Source: Demequina globuliformis
Lineage (GTDB): Bacteria; Actinomycetota; Actinomycetes; Actinomycetales; Demequinaceae
Direction of reading: 5' to 3'
DNA: 64,000 nucleotides
Assembly (NCBI RefSeq): GCF_000975155.1
Contig: NZ_BBRG01000001.1
Span: 1,533,647-1,597,646, forward strand
Shown: positions 35,801 through 42,935 of the stretch, one piece after another
Position numbering within the stretch: the first letter of the stretch is position 1
How the letters are laid out: each line of letters begins with the position of its first letter
The notes under the pieces: model-generated
Seen by the model: the letters and a program-made list of their open reading frames with translations, nothing else
The model's database searches: none
Told to the model about the DNA's origin: nothing
Position numbers and translations under genes: made by a program

Positions 35801-38800
35801 GTAGTGCGTGATCGGACTCGCTGTCGATCGTGTACAGGTCGAGCTGGTACCACGTGTCGTCGCCGCAGCGCGGCGTGTCGTCGTAGCAGTCGGTGAGGCT
35901 AGAGAAGTCCACTGACCCGTCTGCGTCTTGGTACACGTACTGCACTAGCTGCTGCTCGGGGTCGAACAGGTACGCCGCTCCGTCGGTCGGAGTGCCGTCG
36001 ACGTCGGCTTGGATCTCCCAGCACACGTAAACCTGGTACTCGCAGAAGCCCCTCTTGTTGGGCGCAAACGCGTTGGGGTACATGTCCTTGGCCTGTTGCT
36101 CGGTCACAGTGATGACCATCCAGGGGTTCGTTGCGCCGGTGGGGGACTCCACTGCAGCGAGTGTCAGCTCTTGCTGTCCATCGACGGGAACGCAGAGGTC
36201 CACGTCGTCTTGGCAGCCGTTGTCGTAGAACGCTTGGTTCCACTCGGCGTGCTGAGCGACATTCTCAAACACGTCGTCGAGGTGGTTGGTCACTGTGTAC
36301 GCCGGGTGAGGCCCTGCGTAGTCAGTGGTGTAGCCCTCGCCGTCTGAGTTCTTGGTGTATGTCCACGTCATGAGCCCCTGCACCAGGCCAGATGCGCTGT
36401 CGCCTGGCAGGCACACCGGCACGGTGCCGGTTTGGACGCATTCGTCTGCCTGTTGCTTGATGATGAGGTGGTCGCCACCGTAGATCGTGTGGTCGCCGTA
36501 GCTTCCGCCATCCATGCCAAGGCCATTGGCGATGAGGGAGAGCAGCGTGTCCCAGTCTTCCGTTGAGGCAATGTCGTACAGGTCGAGCTGGAACGCGGTG
36601 ACGTCACCACAGATTGGCTCTGGCGCACAGTTCTCGAGGTCCTTGAGGTCCTCGAAGCTGGTGCCCCAACCGACGTACTCCTGGGGCGTCGGGCTGAAGT
36701 TGGCGACATAGACGGGGTTCTTTGCGCCCGCTGCGTCGGTCCAGGCCAGGAGGTCGATACCGCCCTTGATCTCCCAGCAGATGTAGATCTCAAACTCGCA
36801 GAAGCCCTGCGCGTTGGGCTCCGGCGCGTTGGGATAGTCGTCCACGCGCTCTTGCTGCGTGACGGTCATGAGGGTCCATGGGTTGGTGGGTCCGGCTGGG
36901 CCCGCAGAACGTTCCTGTTGATTGTCGACGGGAACGCAGATATCGACATCCGTTTGGCAGCCGTTCTCGCGGAACAGGGCGAAACTACCCGCACCGTCCC
37001 AGGTGCTTGCCACGGTGCTGTGTTCCTCAGCAGGCTCGTGGTGAGTGAGGATAGTGAAGCCGTCGTGAATCACGCCGGTGAGGTCCGCAGGGTCGGTGGT
37101 AACCGTCACGGTGCCGTTGGCGTTCTTGGTGTACGACCACGAGATGGTTCCTGGAGCCAGGCCGGACGCTCGGGAGTCGTCGGGCAAGCACACGTCGACG
37201 GTGCCGCTGTTGGTGCAGTCCGTGCCGTTGCGCTGGACAAAGACGTGAGTCTTGTAGATGCTGGCGTCTTCCGGACCGTTGTCCCACCCGAGTTCGCCGG
37301 CCTCAAGCAGGCGATCAATGAGGTTCCGGTCTCGGTTGCTGTCGATCACATAGTGATCGAGTTGGAACCACGTGGTGGTGCCGCACTCGGGCACGTAGTC
37401 CCAGCAGTCCTCAAGCGAGTACAGCGTCACCGTGCCTTCTGCGTTCTGGAAGAGGTGTTGCTTGAGTTGCTGCTTGGGGTCGAACAGGTTGGCCGCGCCT
37501 TCGGAGGGCTGACCGGTCACGTTGGCCTTGATTTCCCAGCATACGAAGACGTCGTAGGCGCAGTCGCCATTGTTCTTGACGTACCAGCCAGCGGGGAGTT
37601 CGGCCTGCACTCCCTCAAAGTTTTCACAAAGATCGGTGACGGGCGGCTCGCAGTTGTTGGCGATGTACGCCGCGATGTCGCCGTCGAAGTCGGAGGCTTC
37701 AATGGTCCGGAACACCGCACCGTTGTGGTCACGAACCTCGATGGCGGGGTGCACCGCGCCGTCAGCGATCTGCGGAGAAAGCGTGACGGTCGGCTCGCTA
37801 CCGTGGCTCTTGACGTAGTTCCAGGTAATGGTCTGCAGCGTGTGGCCTCCTTGGCCGGTGGGCTGGCAGATGTCCACCTGTCCCGTCGCTGTGCAGTCAA
37901 CTCCTGTCTTGTGGACGAAGGCCGCGGTGCGGTAGTCGTTCCAGATCTCGTAGTCCTCGGCGTTCCCGTCGCCGTCGACCCCGCCGAGCCCGTCGCGCTT
38001 GAGGCGCTCCAACAGCTCTTCGTCTTCCGTCGACGCGATCTTGTACTTGTCGAGCTGGAACCAGGTCTCCGTGCCGCACTCGGGCACGTAGTTCAGGCAC
38101 TCCTTGAGCCCGGCCTTGGAGCCGGCTTGTTGGATGAATTTTTGCTTCGGTGTGAACCATGCGTCATTGATGATCGGCTCGCCCGCGTCGTTAAGGTCAA
38201 AGTCGTCGGACAGCACCTCCCAGCACACCCATACGTCGTACCAGCAGTTGCCCTTGCCGTCGCTTTGCATGCCTTCGGGAACGGTGGTTTGCGTGCCGTC
38301 CCAGTTCTTGCACACATCGGTTTGGGTGGGAGTCTTGCTCTTGCACACGATCCAGTGCGAGACGTCGGGGTTCTTCTTCCCGTCGCGGTCGGGTGTTTGG
38401 TACAGGACTCCAGTGGTCGGGTTCTGGTACACGACATAGGCGTTGTCACCCTTGACCGCGAGTACCTCGTACTCATACCCCTGAGGCGCTGGCTTGAGCT
38501 GAACCGAGTCCCACTCAGCCTGGGAGGTGCTCTTCACCACCGTTCCGTGGGGGCTGCTCTTGCGACCTTCAGTCGCATAGCAGGAGAGGTTGGGGTATTG
38601 ACGCTGCATGTCCTTGAGCCGGATGTTGCCGGAGTACGTCGTTCCCTCGCCTAGCGGAAGCGAGGGGACCTCGGCGGCGCTGCGCTGCGCGGGGGCCTCG
38701 CTCTTGTCCTCTGCCGCGGGCTCTTCCTCCGCTGCGGGCTCCGATGACTTTTCGGTCTCAGCGGGCTGCTCTTCTTGCGCGGCGGGTGCCTCTTTCTTCG

Positions 38801-39161
38801 CCGGCGCCTCTTCCTTTGCGGGGGCGTCCTTCTTTGCGGGCGGCTCCTCTTCCTTCTTGGCGGGCTCCTCGGCCGCGGGCGCGGGAGCATCCTCCGTCGA
38901 CTCTTCTTTCGCGTCGCCGGAGGACTTCTGCGCCTCGGGTTCGTCAGCCGGAGGGCTGGACTCATCCGGAGGTGGGTCTTGGCTGGCGGCGCCGTCCGCC
39001 TCGTCGACATCGTCGGGTGAGGTGAGGTCATTCACCTCCTTTTGCACGGCTTGGAGTACACGCATGCCCGTGTACTCGCCGGCGTTAGCTGGGATAGCCC
39101 AACCAACAATGGAAAGCGCCACTGCGGAAGCAACCGCAGCGAACTTGACCCTCAGCTTCAT
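32802..39161 (-). CDS. Giant secreted cysteine-containing repeat surface protein
   Basis: Secreted protein of 2,119 residues. It has a signal peptide (1-27, ending IPANA), a Glu/Ala/Lys/Pro-rich low-complexity segment (about 49-174), then a large repeat region. Five units of about 250 residues are centred on (V/I)CWE(I/V) at about residues 311, 540, 795, 1047 and 1295; each also has C-x4-6-aromatic-V-C-W-E, FQLD-x-Y, and a VxVC-P...TWTYTK element. A sixth, divergent unit has FYLCHAG and HAGDIIPAV (about 1555-1620), resembling a small Cys/His actinobacterial surface module. Two C-terminal copies share FxHPTDxSQN and GWTR-x-G-(V/I). There is no LPxTG or membrane tail, so attachment is unclear. 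ATG 39161 has GAGGAGG 5 bases upstream; GTG 39164 is too close. I do not recognise the repeats as a named family. Confidence 0.88.
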   Translation of the reverse strand: MKLRVKFAAVASAVALSIVGWAIPANAGEYTGMRVLQAVQKEVNDLTSPDDVDEADGAASQDPPPDESSPPADEPEAQKSSGDAKEESTEDAPAPAAEEPAKKEEEPPAKKDAPAKEEAPAKKEAPAAQEEQPAETEKSSEPAAEEEPAAEDKSEAPAQRSAAEVPSLPLGEGTTYSGNIRLKDMQRQYPNLSCYATEGRKSSPHGTVVKSTSQAEWDSVQLKPAPQGYEYEVLAVKGDNAYVVYQNPTTGVLYQTPDRDGKKNPDVSHWIVCKSKTPTQTDVCKNWDGTQTTVPEGMQSDGKGNCWYDVWVCWEVLSDDFDLNDAGEPIINDAWFTPKQKFIQQAGSKAGLKECLNYVPECGTETWFQLDKYKIASTEDEELLERLKRDGLGGVDGDGNAEDYEIWNDYRTAAFVHKTGVDCTATGQVDICQPTGQGGHTLQTITWNYVKSHGSEPTVTLSPQIADGAVHPAIEVRDHNGAVFRTIEASDFDGDIAAYIANNCEPPVTDLCENFEGVQAELPAGWYVKNNGDCAYDVFVCWEIKANVTGQPSEGAANLFDPKQQLKQHLFQNAEGTVTLYSLEDCWDYVPECGTTTWFQLDHYVIDSNRDRNLIDRLLEAGELGWDNGPEDASIYKTHVFVQRNGTDCTNSGTVDVCLPDDSRASGLAPGTISWSYTKNANGTVTVTTDPADLTGVIHDGFTILTHHEPAEEHSTVASTWDGAGSFALFRENGCQTDVDICVPVDNQQERSAGPAGPTNPWTLMTVTQQERVDDYPNAPEPNAQGFCEFEIYICWEIKGGIDLLAWTDAAGAKNPVYVANFSPTPQEYVGWGTSFEDLKDLENCAPEPICGDVTAFQLDLYDIASTEDWDTLLSLIANGLGMDGGSYGDHTIYGGDHLIIKQQADECVQTGTVPVCLPGDSASGLVQGLMTWTYTKNSDGEGYTTDYAGPHPAYTVTNHLDDVFENVAQHAEWNQAFYDNGCQDDVDLCVPVDGQQELTLAAVESPTGATNPWMVITVTEQQAKDMYPNAFAPNKRGFCEYQVYVCWEIQADVDGTPTDGAAYLFDPEQQLVQYVYQDADGSVDFSSLTDCYDDTPRCGDDTWYQLDLYTIDSESDHALLDHLLSTGELGYNGGPEDAQIYTDHVFVKRSGQDCTNTGTVPVCVPDEGSASGYIQGLLTWTYTQTLEGEGFTTDFTGPHPAFTVKNHLDELFEDVAQHPEWNQAFYDNGCQDDVDICVPVDGQQQLTAAIAEGPTGPTNPWMVITVTEQQAKDMYPNAFAPNKKGFCEFEVFVCWEINGGVDLLATTGPAGAKTGVFKANFTPDKQTYVGWGDSFDALKALEDCAPEPVCGEVTAFQLDKYKIASTGHYNTLMELIANGLGMDGSKYADHALYKDHLIIKQVSDPCVNSGTVDVCVPDDNAASGYSTGTVTWTYTKAPDGTETVTIDPTDLTGYLHAGFEVLTHEEPAEVHSAVAATWTSEGPFAEFYDNGCQGNVDICVPAGGETDNDARAMAITDRGYVRMTVTEQEFADYYSDYPQPVNGDDECAPINGTFYLCHAGTPDDEDGYRKVAIRWSAVGDELSFVHPDRWERHSGDGDNHAGDIIPAVTIENLGTELMSFEGRNTDLLYLLVGFDCNPVPPVSAVDYETPTCEDPNVAATYTVTVGSARSAQLEFTLEGTTFHGNDVPARVLGTATRGGVEQVMNLGDLSPGTYTITARSPGSEVVDELFTTEFTIPVPEGCATIDPSVLGGICDANAPYLQWTVVLEDEYTEVEFGEDGTAEAQLTFLHPTDDSQNYSIPVVLDQALAEVLADDPETDADETGWLRWTGVVPWPGTAFVDGVVVEWPGYETLADGTYENVGDGNFGWTRNGVSINVSVNPEVTIDSVAYPAATDDCDVPPVEICVAADDGTGEMSTITADEYDANRDAYDLWDEEAANNGCPEPIDPTLAGSLLSSLCVADSPWLTYNVELTDPQNRSTDDGTATITFVHPTDESQNVEVQVAIGDGYVLWPGASVAPAAGYTADQIDPTNPATFVPTGWPGWAQDATGAWVEVGTNNYGWTRHGIEVRLDVNPTTSLTVNYPPPTPTCVTAPTVQTVSTNAPAATPVSAAVITYTG
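34480..38330 (-). repeat. Repeat region of the giant protein (units of about 750 bp)
   Basis: The CWE(I/V) landmark recurs near 38,223, 37,539, 36,776, 36,019 and 35,274, and the related LCH landmark near 34,490, giving spacings of about 680-780 bp. Units 2 and 4 share the insertion type with LFDP(K/E)QQL and GPEDA; units 3 and 5 share GG(I/V)DLLA and LIANGLGMDG. The order B-A-B-A indicates duplication of a double unit. Confidence 0.75.
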
Positions 39162-39181
39162 CACTGCCTCCTCGTCGAGGC

Positions 39182-39202
39182 GGGTACCCCCCTGCGGTAC
39201 CC
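39182..39202. promoter_or_regulatory. GGGTACC inverted repeat
   Basis: GGGTACC (39182-39188) and GGTACCC (39196-39202) are perfect inverted copies with a 7-base spacer. They lie 21-41 bases before ATG 39161 of the giant gene, probably in its leader or at its promoter. Confidence 0.4.
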
Positions 39203-39230
39203 CTCAGCACCCCGACACGACTTCAACGCT

Positions 39231-39246
39231 AGTGACATTTCTCACA
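39231..39246. promoter_or_regulatory. CRP/GlxR-like site, one mismatch
   Basis: AGTGA-CATTTC-TCACA matches the TGTGA-N6-TCACA pattern of CRP/GlxR-family regulators except for the first base. It is 70 bp before the giant surface gene, a usual position for a repressor or promoter-proximal activator. Confidence 0.5.
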
Positions 39247-39296
39247 CGCGCAACGGCAGAGTGTGACAGAAGTGAAGGAAGTGACAAGGTGTGAGC

Positions 39297-39318
39297 CAGT
39301 GTGACAAAAGTCACACTG
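39297..39318. promoter_or_regulatory. Perfect CRP/GlxR-like site
   Basis: TGTGA-CAAAAG-TCACA (39300-39315) fits the CRP-family consensus exactly, and the inverted repeat extends to 9 bp on each side (CAGTGTGAC and GTCACACTG). It lies 139 bp before the surface gene and 161 bp before the dehydrogenase start, so it may serve either or both. In actinobacteria such sites usually bind GlxR/Crp-type cAMP regulators. Confidence 0.65.
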
Positions 39319-39475
39319 TTATCTTCGCAGTGGCTGCAACACTATCGAAAGCGATAAGGAGCCACGGCGACACTACTGGCGCTGTCCAGCACCCGGCGGG
39401 ACCCGAACGGTCGTGGCGCGTCGATCGGACTAGAGGCCATCGCGTGTGGCATCCGGCGCGCGCATCAGTGGAACA

Positions 39476-42343
39476 ATGACGGACGTGACGATCGCTCCAG
39501 AACAGACGGCCCTCGCGGCGCATCTGCGTGCAGCGGTGGCCGGCGAGGTGGACGACTCGCCCCGCCGCCGAGCGGAGTACTCAACGGACGCCTCGAATTA
39601 CCGGGTCCCGCCGCAGGTGGTGGTCTTCCCCCGCGACGCCGAGGACCTGATGGCAGCCCTCAGCGCGGCGCGCGAGGCAGGCGCCCCCGTCACTATGCGT
39701 GGAGGCGGCACTTCGGTCGCCGGCAACAGCATCGGCCCATCCGTGGTGATCGACACCAGCCGCCACATGAATGCGGTGCTCGAGCTCGACCCGCAAACGC
39801 GCACAGCGCGCGTGCAGCCCGGCCTGATTCTGGGAGACCTGCAGGCGGCGGCCACGCCTCACGGACTGCGGTTCGGGCCCGATCCCTCCACGACTTCGCG
39901 CGCGACGCTGGGCGGGCTGATCGGTAACAACGCCTGCGGACCCCACGCGGTCGCGTACGGAAAGACGTCTGACAACGTCATCAGTCTTGAAGCCATCACG
40001 GGCGACGGCCGTCAGATCTCTGCGACGCGCAAAGGCACCCACGCGATCGCAGGACTCGATGAACTCATCCGCGCCAACCTCGCGCTCATCCGACAGGAGT
40101 TCGGGCGGTTCGAGCGCCAGGTGTCCGGCTACTCGCTTCAGCACCTGTTGCCGGAACTAGGAGGGGATCTCGCCAAGTTCCTGGTCGGCACGGAGGGGAC
40201 CCTCGCGACCACGGTTGAGGCCACGGTCGCGCTTGTGCCGATTGCGCCAGTGCGCCTCACCGTCGCCTTTGGGTACGACGACATGCCCAGCGCCGCGGAC
40301 GCCGTGATGCCGATCATGGCCCATGGTCCGCACGCGGTGGAGGGGCTCGACGCCCGGCTCGTGGATCGCATCCGCGCGGCCAAGGGTGACGCGGCTATTC
40401 CCGCCCTGCCCGCTGGAGCCGGGTGGCTCTTCGTTGAAGTAGGTGCTGACACGGAGGATGAGGCGCGCGAGATACTCGGGCGCATCCGAGCCTCCGCCGG
40501 CACCACCTCGGTGACAGTGGTCGAGGACCCCCGCGAAGCTGCGCAACTGTGGGCGATCCGCGCGGACGGTGCGGGCTTGGCGGGGCGCAGTGCTGACAAC
40601 AAAGAGTGCTGGCCCGGCTGGGAGGACGCCGCGGTGCCCCCGGAGAAGCTCGGCACTTACCTACGGGACTTTGACGACCTCATGGAGCGCCACGGGGTGA
40701 CAGGCCAGCCCTTTGGCCACTTTGGCGATGGCTGTATTCACGTTCGCCTCGACATTCCTTTGCAGCAGGACGGAAAGCCCCTGCGCGCGTTCATGGAGGA
40801 TGCCGCCGCGCTCGTCACGAGTCATGGCGGGTCGCTGTCGGGCGAGCACGGCGACGGCCGTGCCCGCGGTGAACTGCTCCACCACATGTACTCTCCTGAC
40901 GCGATCGACCTCTTCGGTCAGGTGAAGGCTCTCTTCGATCCCGCCAACGCCCTCAACCCAGGGATCGTGGTCGACCCTGCGCCCCTCGACCTCGACTTGC
41001 GGCGCCCAGCCGCGCCAGCGACACCGGCCACCACGGGGTTCGCGTTCCTGCACGATCACGGGGATATGACCGAGGCACTGCACCGCTGCACCGGGGTGGG
41101 CAAGTGCCGGGCGGACGCCATTGGCTCGGGCAGTGGCTTCATGTGTCCCTCGTATACGGCGACCAAGGATGAAAAGGACGTCACCCGCGGGCGCGCGCGC
41201 GTGTTGCAAGAGGCCATCAACGGACAGCTCATTGGTGGGCTAGCGGCCCCAGAGGTGAGGGAGAGCCTCGACCTGTGCCTGAGCTGCAAGGCGTGCTCCA
41301 CCGACTGCCCCTCCGGCATCGACATGGCGGCGTACAAGTCGGAAGCGCTGCACCGCACCTACCAGGGCAAGATTCGCCCGGTCACTCATTACAGCATCGG
41401 CTGGCTTCCGCGCTGGCTGAAGGTCATTGGTCTTGCCCCGCGCCTCATCAACACTCTGCTGAAGCCGGCGTGGATCCAGAAGGCCGCCGTCTCGATGGCA
41501 GGCATGGACACCCGGCGTCATCTACCCACCTTCTCGGCGACCCCGTTCCGCCGGAGCGCGGTAGCCAAGGCTCGCCGCGCATCGGCCACCACCCCACAAG
41601 CGGGGGAGCGGCGGGTCGTGTTGTGGGCAGACTCCTTCACAGATGGTTTGGACTCCGAGGTTCCCGCCGCGATCGTGGACGTGCTTGAGGACGCGGGCTT
41701 CGAAGTCGTGGTGCCCGAGCAGTCCGCGTGCTGCGGCGTGACCATGATCTCCACTGGCCAGTTGGATGCGGCGCGCAAGACTCTGGGCAACCTACTGCAG
41801 GTGTTGGGGCCCGTCGCCGTCAACGGCATCCCGATCGTGGGCGTCGAGCCGTCATGTACGGCAGTGCTGCGCTCGGACCTCGTGGAGCTGTTGCCGGATG
41901 ACCCTCGCGCTCGCGCCGTCGCCGGCGGCACCTACTCGCTGGCCGAGGTCCTCACCGGCCGTGCCCCCGTGAAGCCACGCGAAGGGTGGGTGCCACCCCG
42001 GCTGGACGATGTCACGGCCGTGGTCCAGCCGCACTGTCACCAGTACTCGGTGACGGGATTCGGTGCGGACCGTGAACTCCTCGCGCAGGCAGGGGCGACG
42101 GTGACGGAGACCGCAGGGTGCTGCGGCCTGGCGGGCAACTGGGGCACCGAGAAGGGCCACTATGACACTTCCGTAGCGGTCGCGGAGAACTCGCTGCTGC
42201 CCGCGTTGCGCAGCGCCCCTGAAGGCAGTGTGTACCTGGCGGACGGGATCAGTTGCCGCACGCAGGCCGAGGACCTCGCGGGAGAGCGCGGCCTCCACCT
42301 GGCGCAGCTCCTCGCTCAACGGCTGGGCGGCACACGGCAGTAG
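39476..42343 (+). CDS. FAD- and Fe-S-dependent D-lactate/2-hydroxyacid dehydrogenase (GlcD-GlcF fusion)
   Basis: Protein of 955 residues. The N-terminal half is an FAD_binding_4 flavoprotein: VTMRGGGTSVAGNS, ATLGGLIGNNACGPHAVAYG, FLVGTEGTLAT, FGHFGDGCIHVRLDIP and SLSGEHGDGRARGEL. The C-terminal half is an iron-sulphur unit with CTGVGKC...GFMCPSYTAT and CLSCKACSTDCPSGIDMAAYK clusters and two CCG-type domains (SACCGVTMISTG, TAGCCGLAGNWG; also QPHCHQYSV). Such fusions oxidise D-lactate or related 2-hydroxyacids and pass electrons to the quinone pool. ATG 39476 was chosen; the ribosome site is weak. The upstream CRP-like sites would fit control by carbon source. Confidence 0.92.
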   Translation: MTDVTIAPEQTALAAHLRAAVAGEVDDSPRRRAEYSTDASNYRVPPQVVVFPRDAEDLMAALSAAREAGAPVTMRGGGTSVAGNSIGPSVVIDTSRHMNAVLELDPQTRTARVQPGLILGDLQAAATPHGLRFGPDPSTTSRATLGGLIGNNACGPHAVAYGKTSDNVISLEAITGDGRQISATRKGTHAIAGLDELIRANLALIRQEFGRFERQVSGYSLQHLLPELGGDLAKFLVGTEGTLATTVEATVALVPIAPVRLTVAFGYDDMPSAADAVMPIMAHGPHAVEGLDARLVDRIRAAKGDAAIPALPAGAGWLFVEVGADTEDEAREILGRIRASAGTTSVTVVEDPREAAQLWAIRADGAGLAGRSADNKECWPGWEDAAVPPEKLGTYLRDFDDLMERHGVTGQPFGHFGDGCIHVRLDIPLQQDGKPLRAFMEDAAALVTSHGGSLSGEHGDGRARGELLHHMYSPDAIDLFGQVKALFDPANALNPGIVVDPAPLDLDLRRPAAPATPATTGFAFLHDHGDMTEALHRCTGVGKCRADAIGSGSGFMCPSYTATKDEKDVTRGRARVLQEAINGQLIGGLAAPEVRESLDLCLSCKACSTDCPSGIDMAAYKSEALHRTYQGKIRPVTHYSIGWLPRWLKVIGLAPRLINTLLKPAWIQKAAVSMAGMDTRRHLPTFSATPFRRSAVAKARRASATTPQAGERRVVLWADSFTDGLDSEVPAAIVDVLEDAGFEVVVPEQSACCGVTMISTGQLDAARKTLGNLLQVLGPVAVNGIPIVGVEPSCTAVLRSDLVELLPDDPRARAVAGGTYSLAEVLTGRAPVKPREGWVPPRLDDVTAVVQPHCHQYSVTGFGADRELLAQAGATVTETAGCCGLAGNWGTEKGHYDTSVAVAENSLLPALRSAPEGSVYLADGISCRTQAEDLAGERGLHLAQLLAQRLGGTRQ

Positions 42344-42359
42344 CGACAGTGGAGGGCCG

Positions 42360-42893
42360 ATGCTCGGGCCACCTTCACCGGGGGCCTACCCTGGGTACGT
42401 GCTTGCTCGCCGTCTTGTTCCCGTGTTCGTCGTCGTCGCCGTGCTAGCCGGCTGTACCCAGAGTTCCTCGAGCGTCGAGCTCCCGCCCGCGGATGATTTC
42501 GCTCAGGACGTGTTTGACGCCGTCAATGCCTTGAGGCTCGACGAGGGCATAGACCGGCTCGACGACTCGGGCTGCCTGGCGGACTACGCCGTTGCCCGAG
42601 CATCGCTCCTGCCCGGTGCGGTCGACGTGCCTCGTCAGGACCTGCCGGCGGACTGCGGCGACTACGACTATGCAGGTGAGAACGTCTCACGCTCCGACCA
42701 GACGGCAGTGGAGGTCGTTGATACTTGGGCAGCCAACGACACTCAATACCCCAACCTGGTCGACCCCGCCTTTGACGTCGCGGGCGTGGGGTGTGTGCCG
42801 GTCTCCGCGGCAAACAACTCTGAGGTCGCGGCTGCAGGCGAGGAGATTGGCGGGATGGCCTGCTCGATGATCTTCCTCGGACACGCGCCCTAA
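42360..42893 (+). CDS. CAP-like lipoprotein, paralogue of the one at 10.7 kb
   Basis: Small lipoprotein (177 residues from ATG 42360; 164 from GTG 42399) with signal LVPVFVVVAVLAGC, a Ser-rich stretch and a CAP-like domain: DDFAQDVFDAVNALRLDEGI, AGENVSRSDQTAVEVVDTWA and DVAGVGCVPVS. It resembles the 10.7-kb lipoprotein in order and motifs (FAQ-VF-A-N, AGEN(L/V)SR, (E/D)VAGV-C-P). GTG 42399 gives a canonical signal and is 6 bases after a TACCCT -10-like box, suggesting leaderless translation; ATG 42360 has GGAGGG at short spacing. It is 16 bp after the dehydrogenase. Function unknown. Confidence 0.75.
   Translation: MLGPPSPGAYPGYVLARRLVPVFVVVAVLAGCTQSSSSVELPPADDFAQDVFDAVNALRLDEGIDRLDDSGCLADYAVARASLLPGAVDVPRQDLPADCGDYDYAGENVSRSDQTAVEVVDTWAANDTQYPNLVDPAFDVAGVGCVPVSAANNSEVAAAGEEIGGMACSMIFLGHAP
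42387..42392 (+). promoter_or_regulatory. -10-like box for a leaderless lipoprotein mRNA
   Basis: TACCCT is followed by 6 bases and GTG 42399. The same spacing occurs before nadB and the first PH-domain gene, and is expected when transcription starts on the initiation codon. Confidence 0.4.
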
Positions 42894-42935
42894 GTCCTGG
42901 GCGCGCACCTTACGCGACGTGACGGGCTCGGGTGG

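Larger units (their letters stand above)
39162..39475. promoter_or_regulatory. Divergent control region (314 bp) between the giant surface gene and the D-lactate dehydrogenase
   Basis: This region without genes holds an inverted repeat next to the surface-gene leader (39182-39202), two CRP-like sites (39231-39246 and 39300-39315), several TGTGAC/GTGACA half sites between them, and a small TATCG/CGATA inverted repeat (39343-39356). It is clearly AT-richer than its flanks, as expected for a promoter region serving both directions. Confidence 0.65.

Noticed and set aside
36852..38654. Plus-strand open frame under the giant repeat gene
   Set aside because: It repeats with the same period as the real gene, because it is its complement; it has no signal peptide or domain.
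39343..39356. TATCG/CGATA repeat as a second PadR operator
   Set aside because: The arms face the opposite way from the padR operator and the spacing differs; the match is too short to trust.
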